DNA from: CAWBUW01 sp963792075
GTDB lineage: Bacteria > Chloroflexota > Anaerolineae > Anaerolineales > UBA4823
Reading direction: 5' to 3'
Length of the DNA stretch: 64,000 bases
Assembly (NCBI GenBank): GCA_963792075.1
Contig: CAWBUW010000012.1
Location: forward strand, 2,480,001 to 2,544,000
The translations under genes and the position numbers were made by a program. Below, piece after piece: positions 25,214-33,658 of this stretch. The notes below the pieces were generated by a model. It did no database searches. It was not told the DNA's origin and was given only the letters and a program-made list of their open reading frames with translations. Each line of letters begins with the position of its first letter. The first letter of the stretch is position 1.

Positions 25214-26692
25214 CTAATCCAACGCGCTCAGGACTTCGTAAATAGCCAGGGGGAATTCGCGTCCCGGGATCGGAAATTCTCCCAACTCTTGCATCTCAAA
25301 GCGATCCTGTACAAGCGTGCAGGTCGATGGATCGAGCAGCAGCCGCTGGGGGTAAGCCAGTTGTCGCAAGTGGGCCGCCAGGTTCGCAGCTTCTCCCAGA
25401 AGGAAGTAATCGGTATGCTCTTTAGTCCCTACGTACCCGGCGATCATGCTGCCGCTGGCGATGCCAACACCAATCCAGGGCGGGTCACAGTCAAAATCTT
25501 TGCCCATCGCCTGGATGCGCTGCAGGATTTCGAACCCCGCACGTACGGCGCGCACCTGTGGGCTCTGCGCCACCAGGGCTTCATCAAAAACAGCCGTGGC
25601 GCTGGCTCCCACGAACTGCGCCAGGCCATGGCGGATAAAGACAGCCTCGCGCACCTCGGCCTGGAAACGCTCCAGGAGATCTCCAAAACGCTCGGGGCCT
25701 AATTGACGGGTGAGGGTATCGAGCGAAACCAGCTCCGTGGAGAGAATGGCCATATTCTGCTTACGCGGGCCTGGGAGCTTACCCCTTTGCAGGTATTCCT
25801 CCAACAGGTGCTCTGCCTCTTCCCTGTCGACGAAGCGAGCGATCAGCGACTGGATCAGTTGGTATTCGTTGAAGTCAATCACTAACCGGGCGCGCTGGAG
25901 GACGAGCGCGGCCTGGTGGCTGATGGAAACAGCCAGTTGCAGGTCACGCTGATCAAACAGCGGCGCAGCGGGTGCTGTTTTATACAGGTAGATCAAACCG
26001 GCCAGGTCTTCGCCCAATAATACTGGAACCACCATCAGAGTGCGAATAAACTTAGGGCCGGGTAGCTGCCCAATCCGGTACTCCGCCTCCAGGGTCATAT
26101 CGTTCAAAACAACGGTAGAACGCTTCTCGATGGCTTCGTGTGCAATCGCTTCGGGCAGGCTGAGCTCGCGCAGCTTATCAAAGTGCTCAGCCAGGATAAA
26201 GTCAATGTGATCGGCCCCCAGGGCGGTCTGCATCAACCGGGAGACCTCCTGCAGTGCGGTGGGGACGTCGAAGATGGCATTCAACTGGCTGGTGATCTCA
26301 GAGATCATCACGGACTGCTGGTCCAGGGATTCGAGGAGCACTTCCCTGGTGAGGGGCTGCGTCCCGGAATAGACGCGCTCTGGGGGCGTTTCTTGTGCAG
26401 AGCTTTCGATATTGAGGGTGCAGTTGCCAATGCGGAGCGTATCGCGTGGGGTCACCACAACCGCTTCCGTGATCCGGCGGTGGTTCACATAGGTTCCGTT
26501 GCTGCTGTCCAGGTCGTTGAGAGTCAGGCCTTCTACGTCTGGTAAGAACTCTAACTCGGCATGCTGGCGAGATGCGGATACGTCATCGACGATGATGTCG
26601 CATTCAGGGCTGCGGCCGATGATATTCTTCCCAGGCCGGATATGAAATACCTTGGGCTGAGAATTAGGACTGCGAACGGTTACTTTCCACAT
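25214..26692 (-). CDS. FHA-GAF protein with a degenerate class III cyclase domain
   Basis: A 492-residue cytosolic signalling protein. An FHA domain (~24-95; GRSPECD, SASRQHAEL, SSNGTYVN) should bind phospho-Thr peptides. A GAF domain follows (~150-295). The C-terminal third (~325-490) has the class III nucleotidyl cyclase fold (ERFGDLLERFQAEV, GIASGSMIAGYVG, LLGEAANLAAHL). The two metal-binding Asp are missing: the usual ADI position reads STE and the second Asp lies in FVGASATAVF. It is therefore probably a regulatory pseudo-cyclase. The ATG at 26692 is chosen because the FHA begins there and because the upstream part of the frame overlaps the preceding gene. Confidence 0.88.
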   Translation of the reverse strand: MWKVTVRSPNSQPKVFHIRPGKNIIGRSPECDIIVDDVSASRQHAELEFLPDVEGLTLNDLDSSNGTYVNHRRITEAVVVTPRDTLRIGNCTLNIESSAQETPPERVYSGTQPLTREVLLESLDQQSVMISEITSQLNAIFDVPTALQEVSRLMQTALGADHIDFILAEHFDKLRELSLPEAIAHEAIEKRSTVVLNDMTLEAEYRIGQLPGPKFIRTLMVVPVLLGEDLAGLIYLYKTAPAAPLFDQRDLQLAVSISHQAALVLQRARLVIDFNEYQLIQSLIARFVDREEAEHLLEEYLQRGKLPGPRKQNMAILSTELVSLDTLTRQLGPERFGDLLERFQAEVREAVFIRHGLAQFVGASATAVFDEALVAQSPQVRAVRAGFEILQRIQAMGKDFDCDPPWIGVGIASGSMIAGYVGTKEHTDYFLLGEAANLAAHLRQLAYPQRLLLDPSTCTLVQDRFEMQELGEFPIPGREFPLAIYEVLSALD

Positions 26693-26709
26693 GGTGTTGC
26701 CGGGAGACC

Positions 26710-27591
26710 TCAGGAAACAAGCGCGTCCTCTTCGGCTTTCATCGCATTGAACGCGGCAATCGAGACTTCGAGCATATCCATAGAAGGTTCCCGAGTAGTC
26801 AAGGCCTGTAAAGCCAGGTTGGGGCGCACGATCCAACGGACGAAAGTCCAACGCAGATGTTGGGCGGTCCAGCGGATATATTCATAGGCGAACATGGCTA
26901 ACACCGGGATCATCAAGACGCGGCTGGCCAGGCGCCAGAGGAAGGGCAGGGGACCCAACAGGCTGAAGAGCACAATGGAAAGCAGGACCAGAGTCAGGAG
27001 GAACGAAGTGCCACAGCGCGGGTGTTCCAGCGGAAAGGGAGCCACGTTCTCAGGCGTCAGCTCAATGCCACTTTCGTAGGCGTTGATGGTTTTATGCTCT
27101 GCGCCATGATAGGCAAAGACCCGGCTGATGTCGGGGACCCGGCCTACAATGGCGATGTATCCGATCAGGATGGCCAGGCGCGCCAGGCCTTCGGCCAGGT
27201 TGCTCCACCAGGCAGACCAGCCCAGGAACCGTTCGAACCCCTGGGCAATGAAAAAGGGCAAAATGAAGAACAACCCAATCGCCAGGAGCAAAGAGAAGCC
27301 CACCGTAGCGTAAAGCGCGGGCCCCTCAAGTTTTTCGTCTTCACCGGTCTGGACGTTAGCAGACAGGGTAAGGGCGCGCATGCCTAAGCCCAGGGCATCC
27401 GCCAGGAGGATCAAACCGCGCAAGAAGGGGATTTTCGCCAGCTTGCTTTTGTAGATCCCACTGAGGGTTTCTTTTTGGATGATGATTTCCTGGTTGGGGG
27501 CGCGCATCGCAATGGCGACAGCGCGCGAACCACGCATCATCACCCCTTCGAGGACTGCCTGGCCGCCATAATTGGGCATGCGTTCTGCCAT
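26710..27591 (-). CDS. DUF1385 (YqhQ-like) membrane protein
   Basis: A 293-residue protein with the family N-terminus YGGQAVLEGVMMRG, followed by several transmembrane helices and the conserved VFAYHGAEHKTINAYE segment, whose His/Glu cluster may bind metal. PRCGTSFLL is also typical. The biochemical role of the family is not settled. It starts six bases after the M20 peptidase stop and ends 17 bases before the FHA protein, so it belongs to the same minus-strand operon. Confidence 0.88.
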   Translation of the reverse strand: MAERMPNYGGQAVLEGVMMRGSRAVAIAMRAPNQEIIIQKETLSGIYKSKLAKIPFLRGLILLADALGLGMRALTLSANVQTGEDEKLEGPALYATVGFSLLLAIGLFFILPFFIAQGFERFLGWSAWWSNLAEGLARLAILIGYIAIVGRVPDISRVFAYHGAEHKTINAYESGIELTPENVAPFPLEHPRCGTSFLLTLVLLSIVLFSLLGPLPFLWRLASRVLMIPVLAMFAYEYIRWTAQHLRWTFVRWIVRPNLALQALTTREPSMDMLEVSIAAFNAMKAEEDALVS

Positions 27592-27597
27592 GGTTGC

Positions 27598-28992
27598 TTA
27601 TTCCTTTGCCAGGTTAAGCATAAAGTGGATGAAGGTATCGATCCCATTGTACCAGGTCGGGATGTGCATTTTTTCGTTGGGGCCGTGCATATTGTCGCCG
27701 GGCATGGCGAAACCAGTGTTCACCGTCTCAACGCCTAAGAACTGGCGGAAGTGGGTAACCACAGGGACGCTGCCGCCTTCTCTTTTGAAGAGAGGCTTTT
27801 TGCCCCACACGCTTTGCATGGCTTTGCTCAGCGCCTGCACTCCCACCGAATCGCGGGCGGAAAGGGATGCCGGGCTTCCGGCCATTTGCTTGACTTCCCA
27901 GCGGATGGTGTTGGGAACTTGCGCTTGCAAATAGGCCATAAGCTGCTGGTGAACTTCTTCGGGGTCCTGGTTAGGGACGAGGCGCATCGAAACCTTGGCC
28001 ATTGCCCAGGACGGCAGAACGGTCTTCGACCCTTCGCCCGTGAAGCCAGAAAGCAGGCCGTTGACCTCCAGAGTAGGACGGGCGCCGACACGCTCGGTGG
28101 GCGTGTAGCCAGCTTCGCCCCAGACAGCGGGCGCGCCTGTTTCGCGGAGATAGTAAGCCTCGCCGGTTGGGATGCGGGAAAGTTCTTCCCGTTCCTGGGC
28201 AGAAAGAGGCAGGACGTGGTCATAGAAGCCAGGCAGGGTAATCTGCCCCTGGGCGTCGTGCATGCCCGCGATCAGCTCGCATAAGGCCTGGGCAGGATTG
28301 TGCACCACGCCGCCGAAAACGCCGGAGTGCAGGTCGTGATCGGGGCCGTGCAGGCGGATTTCAAAATAAGCCAGGCCGCGCAGCGCATAGGTGATGGTGG
28401 GCAGATCGGGCGCCAAAGTGCCGGTATCCGGGTTGAGCGCCAGGTCGCAAGCCAGCAAACCGGCGTGCTCTTTGAGGAAAGCCGGCAGGCTGGGCGAGCC
28501 GATCTCTTCTTCACCTTCGACCAGGAATTTGACGTTGATGGGCAGGCCCCCCGTGCGCACGAGCGCCTCAACCGCGTGGACGGCAGCCATTACCTGGCCC
28601 TTCATGTCGGTGACGCCGCGGGCGTATATGTTTTCCCCGCGCACCGTGGGCTCGAAAGCCGGGCTGTTCCACAGCTCGAGCGGTTCTGCCGGCTGCACGT
28701 CATAGTGACCGTAAACCAGCACGGTGGGGGCCTGCGGGCCGGCGGCGAGCAGCTCTGCGTAGACGACCGGGTGCCCGGAAGTCGGCATGACTTCGGCGCG
28801 CGTCATTCCCAGCGAGCGGAGGTATCCCGCAAGCCATTCAGCCGCCTGCTGCATGGATGGTTTGGCAGCAGGATCCGTGGAAATGGAAGGAATTGCAGAA
28901 AATACTTTAAGCTCGTCCAGAAATTGAGCCTTGCGAGCATGAACGTAGGCCAGCGCAGCAGCAAGCTGTTGATCTTTACGTGGTTGGGTCAT
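27598..28992 (-). CDS. M20-family dipeptidase
   Basis: A 464-residue cytosolic metallopeptidase of the M20 dipeptidase/CNDP group. Metal and catalytic residues are visible: His96 and Asp98 in VYGHYDVQP, Asp129 in GVTDMKGQ, and Glu162-Glu163 in EGEEEIGSP; a dimerisation domain follows. It should cleave dipeptides or related amides. The ATG at 28992 has AGGAG at six bases. The frame continues 30 bases further upstream but has no ribosome site there. It is the first gene of a minus-strand operon reaching to the hydrolase-ThiS fusion. Confidence 0.92.
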   Translation of the reverse strand: MTQPRKDQQLAAALAYVHARKAQFLDELKVFSAIPSISTDPAAKPSMQQAAEWLAGYLRSLGMTRAEVMPTSGHPVVYAELLAAGPQAPTVLVYGHYDVQPAEPLELWNSPAFEPTVRGENIYARGVTDMKGQVMAAVHAVEALVRTGGLPINVKFLVEGEEEIGSPSLPAFLKEHAGLLACDLALNPDTGTLAPDLPTITYALRGLAYFEIRLHGPDHDLHSGVFGGVVHNPAQALCELIAGMHDAQGQITLPGFYDHVLPLSAQEREELSRIPTGEAYYLRETGAPAVWGEAGYTPTERVGARPTLEVNGLLSGFTGEGSKTVLPSWAMAKVSMRLVPNQDPEEVHQQLMAYLQAQVPNTIRWEVKQMAGSPASLSARDSVGVQALSKAMQSVWGKKPLFKREGGSVPVVTHFRQFLGVETVNTGFAMPGDNMHGPNEKMHIPTWYNGIDTFIHFMLNLAKE

Positions 28993-29051
28993 TCGGTCTC
29001 CTGTTGAATATAAACCTGTCAAAGCGTGCCCATTATAACCGCAACTAACCT

Positions 29052-31229
29052 TTATGGGGGACTGACCAGGTTGAGCAGGCCGATGAAAGCCGTATGCATC
29101 GGGCTCAGCACGAACCCCTGGATGCGCGGTTTGACGAGCACGTCATAAACGTTGTGCATGACCGGGATCGTGGCATAATCTGACAGCAGGATATGTTCGG
29201 CTTGCTGGTAAAGCCCCAGGCGCTTGGTTGGATCCAGCTCTACCCGGGCTTGTTCCAGGAGGGTATCCAGTTCAGGGTTGGTGTAGCCCGCCACATTGAA
29301 ATTGCTGTCGGTATGGTAAAGCACGTCCAGGAAATTTTCGGGATCGGGATAGTCCGCACACCAGCCATACCACACAAGCTGCCCGTGAAGCTGGCGAGCG
29401 GATTCGGTGAACTTGCTGGGTTCCAGGTATTCCACCTGCACTTCCACGCCCAGCGCGGCGCGCCACATTTCGACCAGGGCGGCAACATCCTCACGCTCCG
29501 AATCTCCATAGCCCATGGCATTCAAAGTGATGGGGGGGAGGTTATTGGCGTAGCCGGATTGCTGCAGGGCTTTTTTCGCGGCCTCTGGGTCGAAAGCGTC
29601 TGCCTGGTTTTCTGGCGTGAAGCCCGGCATGGCAGGCGGCAGGACCGACACAGCGGGAATATCCAGGTTGTTGGTCAGGCGTTCGATGTATGTGTCGCGG
29701 TCTACAGCCAGGGCGAAGGCTTTGCGCACGTTTGGATCGTCCATGGGGGGGAGCGTATTGTTGACCTGCACCATCGAAGTGCACAGCATGGTCGTAGACT
29801 GCCATTCGGCGTGCAGCGGATCGTCTGTGCGGCGGACGCGCTCTGCCGCGTCTGTGCCGAGGTAGAGTATATCCAGGGAGCCCTCTTCGTAGAGACTGAT
29901 GGCAGAACCGCCCGGATTCAAGTTGAAGGCCACGCTGGGGATTGCGGGGGGCGTGGGGTAATTCTTGTTCTGCTCGAGGAGTAGACTTTCACTCTCTTTG
30001 TATTCTTTCAGCGTATAGGGGCCGGAAGCATCCGGCTTCCACATCCAACCCTCCGGGTCGGCTGCGGCTTGAGCGACGTTATAGATGTAAGCAGTCGGGT
30101 AAGCCAGTTTGGCCAGGAAATACGGCTTGGGCCCGTCGAGGGTGACTTCGAGAGTGCGCTCGTCGATCACTTTCAAGCCGGCGATCTGGTTGGCTTTCCC
30201 GTCCAGCTTATCCTTGAGGCCCAAGATATCTCCCAGGTAAGTGGCTGCCGTAGTGGATTTGACCTCGGGGTCCGCCGTGCGTTCCCAACTATCTTTGACA
30301 ATCTGGGCTGTAATGGGCTTGCCGGACGAAAAAGAAAGGCCGGGGCGCAAGACGAAGGTGTATACCACGCCATCCGGGCTGATCGTCCAGCTTTCGGCCA
30401 GGTCAGGTTGGATTTGAAGCTGTGGGGAGAGGCGTACAAGGCCGCTGAAGAGGTACCCCACGTAATCTTGGGCAGATGTGGTTGCAGTGGCAGGGTCCAG
30501 CTCCTGGGGTTCCGGGTCGCTGCCGAGCAGGAAGAGGGTCTTTTCCTGGGATAGGCCCAGAGGCGATGGCGTGAACAGGCGCACCGTCTGCAAGATAGAA
30601 TTCAACTGTTCTTCCAGATCGGTGAGTTGGTCCGTTGGAGCGATATAAAAGAAAAGATAGCCGCGCACACCGGTATTCGTGTACAACAACCGCAGGGTGA
30701 ACCCGCGGCCGGGAAAGACCATATCCACTGCCTGGGCTTTGACCTCGTCCGCCAGGGTAAGCTCGAATGGCTCTCCAATCACGATGGTGCTGCCAGAGAA
30801 TTCGGTGTCGGCGAGGGATTGCGCCTGGTCGGTGACCGGGAGGGCCTTTTCCTTTGATTCGGAGGCGGTCAGGGCATAGAAATAAGTTTCCGTCTGGCCG
30901 TTCACCAGGACGACCTCGGTTTTGGTCTCTTCGTCAATTTTCCAATGGTCCGGCATGATGAGCGAGATCCCAATCGTATTCGAGGTGTAGAAACCTTCCG
31001 GTGTAGCCGTGGGTGTGGGCGAGGGGGGCTCGGTGGGGATACTTGTCGCAGTCGCAGTGGCATTTTCAGCCGGCTTTGGGGCGAGCGTATCCGTGGGGAG
31101 AGGCTTCGGGGTGGCTGTGGCGGGCTTGGGGGAGGGGGTGGCAGGCGCCGTTGGGGGCAGGCCTTTACAGGCCGTGATGGTAAATACCGCCAGGAAGACC
31201 AGGATCATCAGTTGGTTGAGTTTTTTCAT
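29052..31229 (-). CDS. ABC-type solute-binding lipoprotein, family 5, with an extra N-terminal domain
   Basis: A 725-residue lipoprotein with lipobox ITAC (Cys21) and a ~60-residue Thr/Pro-rich linker. A ~150-residue module (about 85-225, GISLIMPDHWKIDEE...) resembles PsbP/Mog1-like folds. From ~240 on it is a peptide/nickel-type family 5 binding protein (EPQELDPATATTSAQDYVGYLFSGLVRLSP, LAESWTISPDG, and the C-terminal TIPVMHNVYDVLV). No permease or ATPase genes are adjacent, so the transporter partner must be encoded elsewhere, or the protein acts as a sensor. Confidence 0.9.
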   Translation of the reverse strand: MKKLNQLMILVFLAVFTITACKGLPPTAPATPSPKPATATPKPLPTDTLAPKPAENATATATSIPTEPPSPTPTATPEGFYTSNTIGISLIMPDHWKIDEETKTEVVLVNGQTETYFYALTASESKEKALPVTDQAQSLADTEFSGSTIVIGEPFELTLADEVKAQAVDMVFPGRGFTLRLLYTNTGVRGYLFFYIAPTDQLTDLEEQLNSILQTVRLFTPSPLGLSQEKTLFLLGSDPEPQELDPATATTSAQDYVGYLFSGLVRLSPQLQIQPDLAESWTISPDGVVYTFVLRPGLSFSSGKPITAQIVKDSWERTADPEVKSTTAATYLGDILGLKDKLDGKANQIAGLKVIDERTLEVTLDGPKPYFLAKLAYPTAYIYNVAQAAADPEGWMWKPDASGPYTLKEYKESESLLLEQNKNYPTPPAIPSVAFNLNPGGSAISLYEEGSLDILYLGTDAAERVRRTDDPLHAEWQSTTMLCTSMVQVNNTLPPMDDPNVRKAFALAVDRDTYIERLTNNLDIPAVSVLPPAMPGFTPENQADAFDPEAAKKALQQSGYANNLPPITLNAMGYGDSEREDVAALVEMWRAALGVEVQVEYLEPSKFTESARQLHGQLVWYGWCADYPDPENFLDVLYHTDSNFNVAGYTNPELDTLLEQARVELDPTKRLGLYQQAEHILLSDYATIPVMHNVYDVLVKPRIQGFVLSPMHTAFIGLLNLVSPP

Positions 31230-31264
31230 GGGATGCCCCTATCAAAAGGATTGGATTTGTATCA

Positions 31265-31342
31265 TCTCAATAAAAGGGGGGTGTGGAGTGTTTTGTGCGT
31301 GCGAAGCACGCACAAAACACTCCACACCCCAAGTTATTGAGA
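31265..31342. repeat. Intergenic palindrome, family A copy 2
   Basis: Perfect 25-bp arms (31278-31302 and 31306-31330) surround GAA. The outer flanks TCTCAATAAAAG and AAGTTATTGAGA continue the symmetry. The same flanks appear at 924-1008. Read on the minus strand, the right flank gives CAAGTAACTTCTCAATAA, the last codons and stop of the gluzincin gene. A terminator role is possible here because the gene ends at this point. Confidence 0.87.
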
Positions 31343-32767
31343 AGTTACTTGGATTTTGTGTTTGCGCCGTGAGCGCAAGCTGAAGCCTGAAATAGCCAGG
31401 ATGCCCACCGCCCCAATGCTGCCGCCGCAAGGCAGCCGGCTGCCGGCGGACGGCGTTGGTTCAATCGGTGTAGAGGTAGCCAGCGGGGCCTGGGTGGGTT
31501 CTGCGGGTGCGGGGGAAGCCGTGGGCGATGGTGCCGCGGCAATGACGGCAGGCGTCAAAGTGGGGGATAGAGCAGGGGTAGGTGAAGGCTGGCCCAGGGA
31601 GGGTGACCAAAGGGCAATGGTAGGGACTGCCGTGCGTTCTACGGAAAGGGTCGGCGTCGGTGATTCTAAAGCGACCTCGGAAGCGTAGCCTAAAGAGGCG
31701 CGCCAGGCCTGGTCCAGGCCATCGGTGGACAGGCCATAGACTTCCTGGAGCGCTGCATCCGTTCGTTTTCCGGATTGGACGGTGGACAGCAAAGCCGCCA
31801 TCTTGTCAGGGCCATATTCGGACAGCATATATCGTACGACTGCACCGCTCATGGCGTAAGCCTGGTTAGCTTTATCGGCATTGGCGGGGAAGCCGGCGGT
31901 AAGCGTGTGCAGAGGGGGCAGAGCGCCGGTCTTCAGCCCATTTTCTACGCTGGAGCGATCATAGTCAGAGATGGGCCCCTCCGCAGAGACTGCCAGACCT
32001 TCCGAAAGCCAGGTAGGGATGCCGGTGCCGAGGCAGTTGAAGACGCGCTCGCTGGTTACCAGGTGTGCCAGTTCGTGCGGAATTACATCTTTGGCCCAAC
32101 TTTCCTCGCCCGCGGGGATGCCGGCCATGATCACGCCATGTTCAGAGATCGCCAGGCCACCGGTCCATTCGGGCAGGAAAAGGGCGGCTGCTTGCAGCGC
32201 GTCGGAAGAGGGATAGACGTCCAGGCGGATTTTCCCTTCCGGCTGCAGCCCGGCCTGAGCCTCCAGGTTGGCAAGCGAGTCCTGCATGGTACGCAGCAGC
32301 ATGCGGCCAAACGATTGCCCGCCATCGGTCCAATAAACTGACACGTTCCCTGCTTCCAGACTCTGCCATTCATAGTGGGAATCTTCGATGGTGAGTGTTT
32401 GCGCTTCGGTGGTCAAGGTGCTGCCGGCCGCGTCCCGGATTTCCCAAAACCAGGTTACTTGTGCGCCAGGTGGCAGGCTGCCGCTGTTCTTGAAATCCCA
32501 ATCCCAATGGAGATCCACCTGGCTGGCCGGATCGAAATCAAGCTGGACGCGCACGTTTCCAGGCGTGCAAGAGCGCGCCCCGGTGCGATAGGAAAGGTAA
32601 ACCTGGTCAATGTTGGCGCTGCTGCGCGCCTGGATGGAAAAAGTCAGGGAGTTCGGAAAATCGAGCCTGGTCGTGTTTGCCTGAACGGTAATGTTTCCTT
32701 GAGCGTAGGTGCGGATGGGAGCAGCCAGGCAGGCAAGGAGCAAAAACAGGGTGAGCAGTTTTTTCAT
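31334..32767 (-). CDS. Secreted, C-terminally anchored gluzincin-type metallopeptidase
   Basis: A 477-residue protein with a signal peptide (1-22, ending TYAQ) and a beta-rich region to ~130. A peptidase MA-like zinc domain has HELAH at 231-235 and a third-ligand Glu256 in WLSEGLA. A Pro/Thr/Ser-rich stalk (~365-445) precedes a final hydrophobic segment (GGSIGAVGILAISGFSL) and basic residues, a sorting-tail-like anchor. It should act outside the cell, substrate unknown. The last five residues come from the flanking palindromic repeat, so the native C-terminus may have been altered by its insertion. Confidence 0.87.
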   Translation of the reverse strand: MKKLLTLFLLLACLAAPIRTYAQGNITVQANTTRLDFPNSLTFSIQARSSANIDQVYLSYRTGARSCTPGNVRVQLDFDPASQVDLHWDWDFKNSGSLPPGAQVTWFWEIRDAAGSTLTTEAQTLTIEDSHYEWQSLEAGNVSVYWTDGGQSFGRMLLRTMQDSLANLEAQAGLQPEGKIRLDVYPSSDALQAAALFLPEWTGGLAISEHGVIMAGIPAGEESWAKDVIPHELAHLVTSERVFNCLGTGIPTWLSEGLAVSAEGPISDYDRSSVENGLKTGALPPLHTLTAGFPANADKANQAYAMSGAVVRYMLSEYGPDKMAALLSTVQSGKRTDAALQEVYGLSTDGLDQAWRASLGYASEVALESPTPTLSVERTAVPTIALWSPSLGQPSPTPALSPTLTPAVIAAAPSPTASPAPAEPTQAPLATSTPIEPTPSAGSRLPCGGSIGAVGILAISGFSLRSRRKHKIQVTSQ

Positions 32768-32773
32768 TGGGGG

Positions 32774-33478
32774 TTATTCCGTTTGATGGCGTAACGTGAA
32801 GGAAAGGAACATCAGGTAGAATACGAAAAGCAGGGCGGTAAACATCAATACAAAACCGACGAACTGTAAATTGTTGAGGGGGTTCATCAGGGGTTGGGCA
32901 ATATCGTGCAGAACAGACCGGGGATGGAAGAATATATCCCAACTATTGAAACGGCCAAAACGCCCCAGGTAAATCCCCAGCGCGCTGACACTGAGCGCTA
33001 AGCCGACGAACCCCCAACTCAACAGGCGGCCCCAGATACCCAGGCGGGCCAGCAGCTTATCGATCAATTCTTGCATGGTACGCAGGGAGGCAAGCCCCAA
33101 GAAGCAGCCTGTAAAAGCGAAAGTGGCGATCAGGCCAATATCATACCACAGCGGAACGGGCGGGCGCGGGTCCAGGTGGTAAAAATCCGTGACGATGTAG
33201 GGCGCATTGGGGAAGAAGAGCAGCCAAGCCGGCCCGGTGAATACCAATACCAGCCAGCCGTAGCGCGGCGCCAGGGCGATGGCCGTAGCGCTGATAAAAC
33301 TAAAACCATAGGGTACCCAGGCCAGGAATAAATTCCAGGGTAAGTTGGAGTAATTCCTGGTATGGCTGAAGAAAACCCGAAAAACAAACAGGCCTCCGGA
33401 CAGCAGGCTGGCCAGGATGAGCGGGTACAGGGATTGGCGTTCAAAGAAACGATGGGTACGGTGTATAAAGGTCATCAT
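32774..33478 (-). CDS. DUF1361 integral membrane protein
   Basis: About 234 residues with roughly six or seven transmembrane helices. The DUF1361 hallmarks NLPWNLFLAWVPYGFS and LLFFPNAPYIVTDFYHL are present. The function of the family is unknown. The start is uncertain: ATGs at 33478 and 33475 (MMTFIHRTHRF) fit the membrane topology, while one at 33517 adds 13 polar residues; none has a strong ribosome site. It ends six bases before the gluzincin ATG, in one operon. Confidence 0.8.
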   Translation of the reverse strand: MMTFIHRTHRFFERQSLYPLILASLLSGGLFVFRVFFSHTRNYSNLPWNLFLAWVPYGFSFISATAIALAPRYGWLVLVFTGPAWLLFFPNAPYIVTDFYHLDPRPPVPLWYDIGLIATFAFTGCFLGLASLRTMQELIDKLLARLGIWGRLLSWGFVGLALSVSALGIYLGRFGRFNSWDIFFHPRSVLHDIAQPLMNPLNNLQFVGFVLMFTALLFVFYLMFLSFTLRHQTE

Positions 33479-33499
33479 AGCTTGATTATAACTTTCTAT

Positions 33500-33529
33500 T
33501 TGGGAGTTTGGACTCATTTCGGGTAAAAT
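33500..33529 (+). promoter_or_regulatory. Putative promoter of the molybdenum-hydroxylase/F420 block
   Basis: TTGGGA (33500-33505) and TAAAAT (33524-33529) are 18 bases apart. Transcription would start near 33536 and yield a 123-base leader. It overlaps the 5' end region of the divergent DUF1361 gene. Confidence 0.5.
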
Positions 33530-33536
33530 TGGGTAT

Positions 33537-33658
33537 TGGGATCGGTGGTCGTCGCAGGGTGAAAGCTGTGACGGCGTCGAGGAAACCCTCGTCGAAAAGA
33601 GCCGCCGTTTAGTTCGCACGGTTCGAAATGGATTACGTGTAGAAAGGTCCGCCGACCC
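33537..33658 (+). promoter_or_regulatory. Structured leader ahead of the first molybdenum-hydroxylase gene
   Basis: The 5' part (GGGATCGGTGG, about 33539-33549) pairs with TCCGCCGACCC (33648-33658) directly before the ATG, with one bulge and a G-U pair. It encloses at least one internal hairpin, CGTCGAGG-AAAC-CCTCGTCG (33573-33592). The likely ribosome site AAAGG (33642-33646) abuts the closing stem, which would allow translational control. Riboswitches for the molybdenum cofactor are known upstream of such genes, but I cannot match this sequence to that consensus. Confidence 0.5.
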
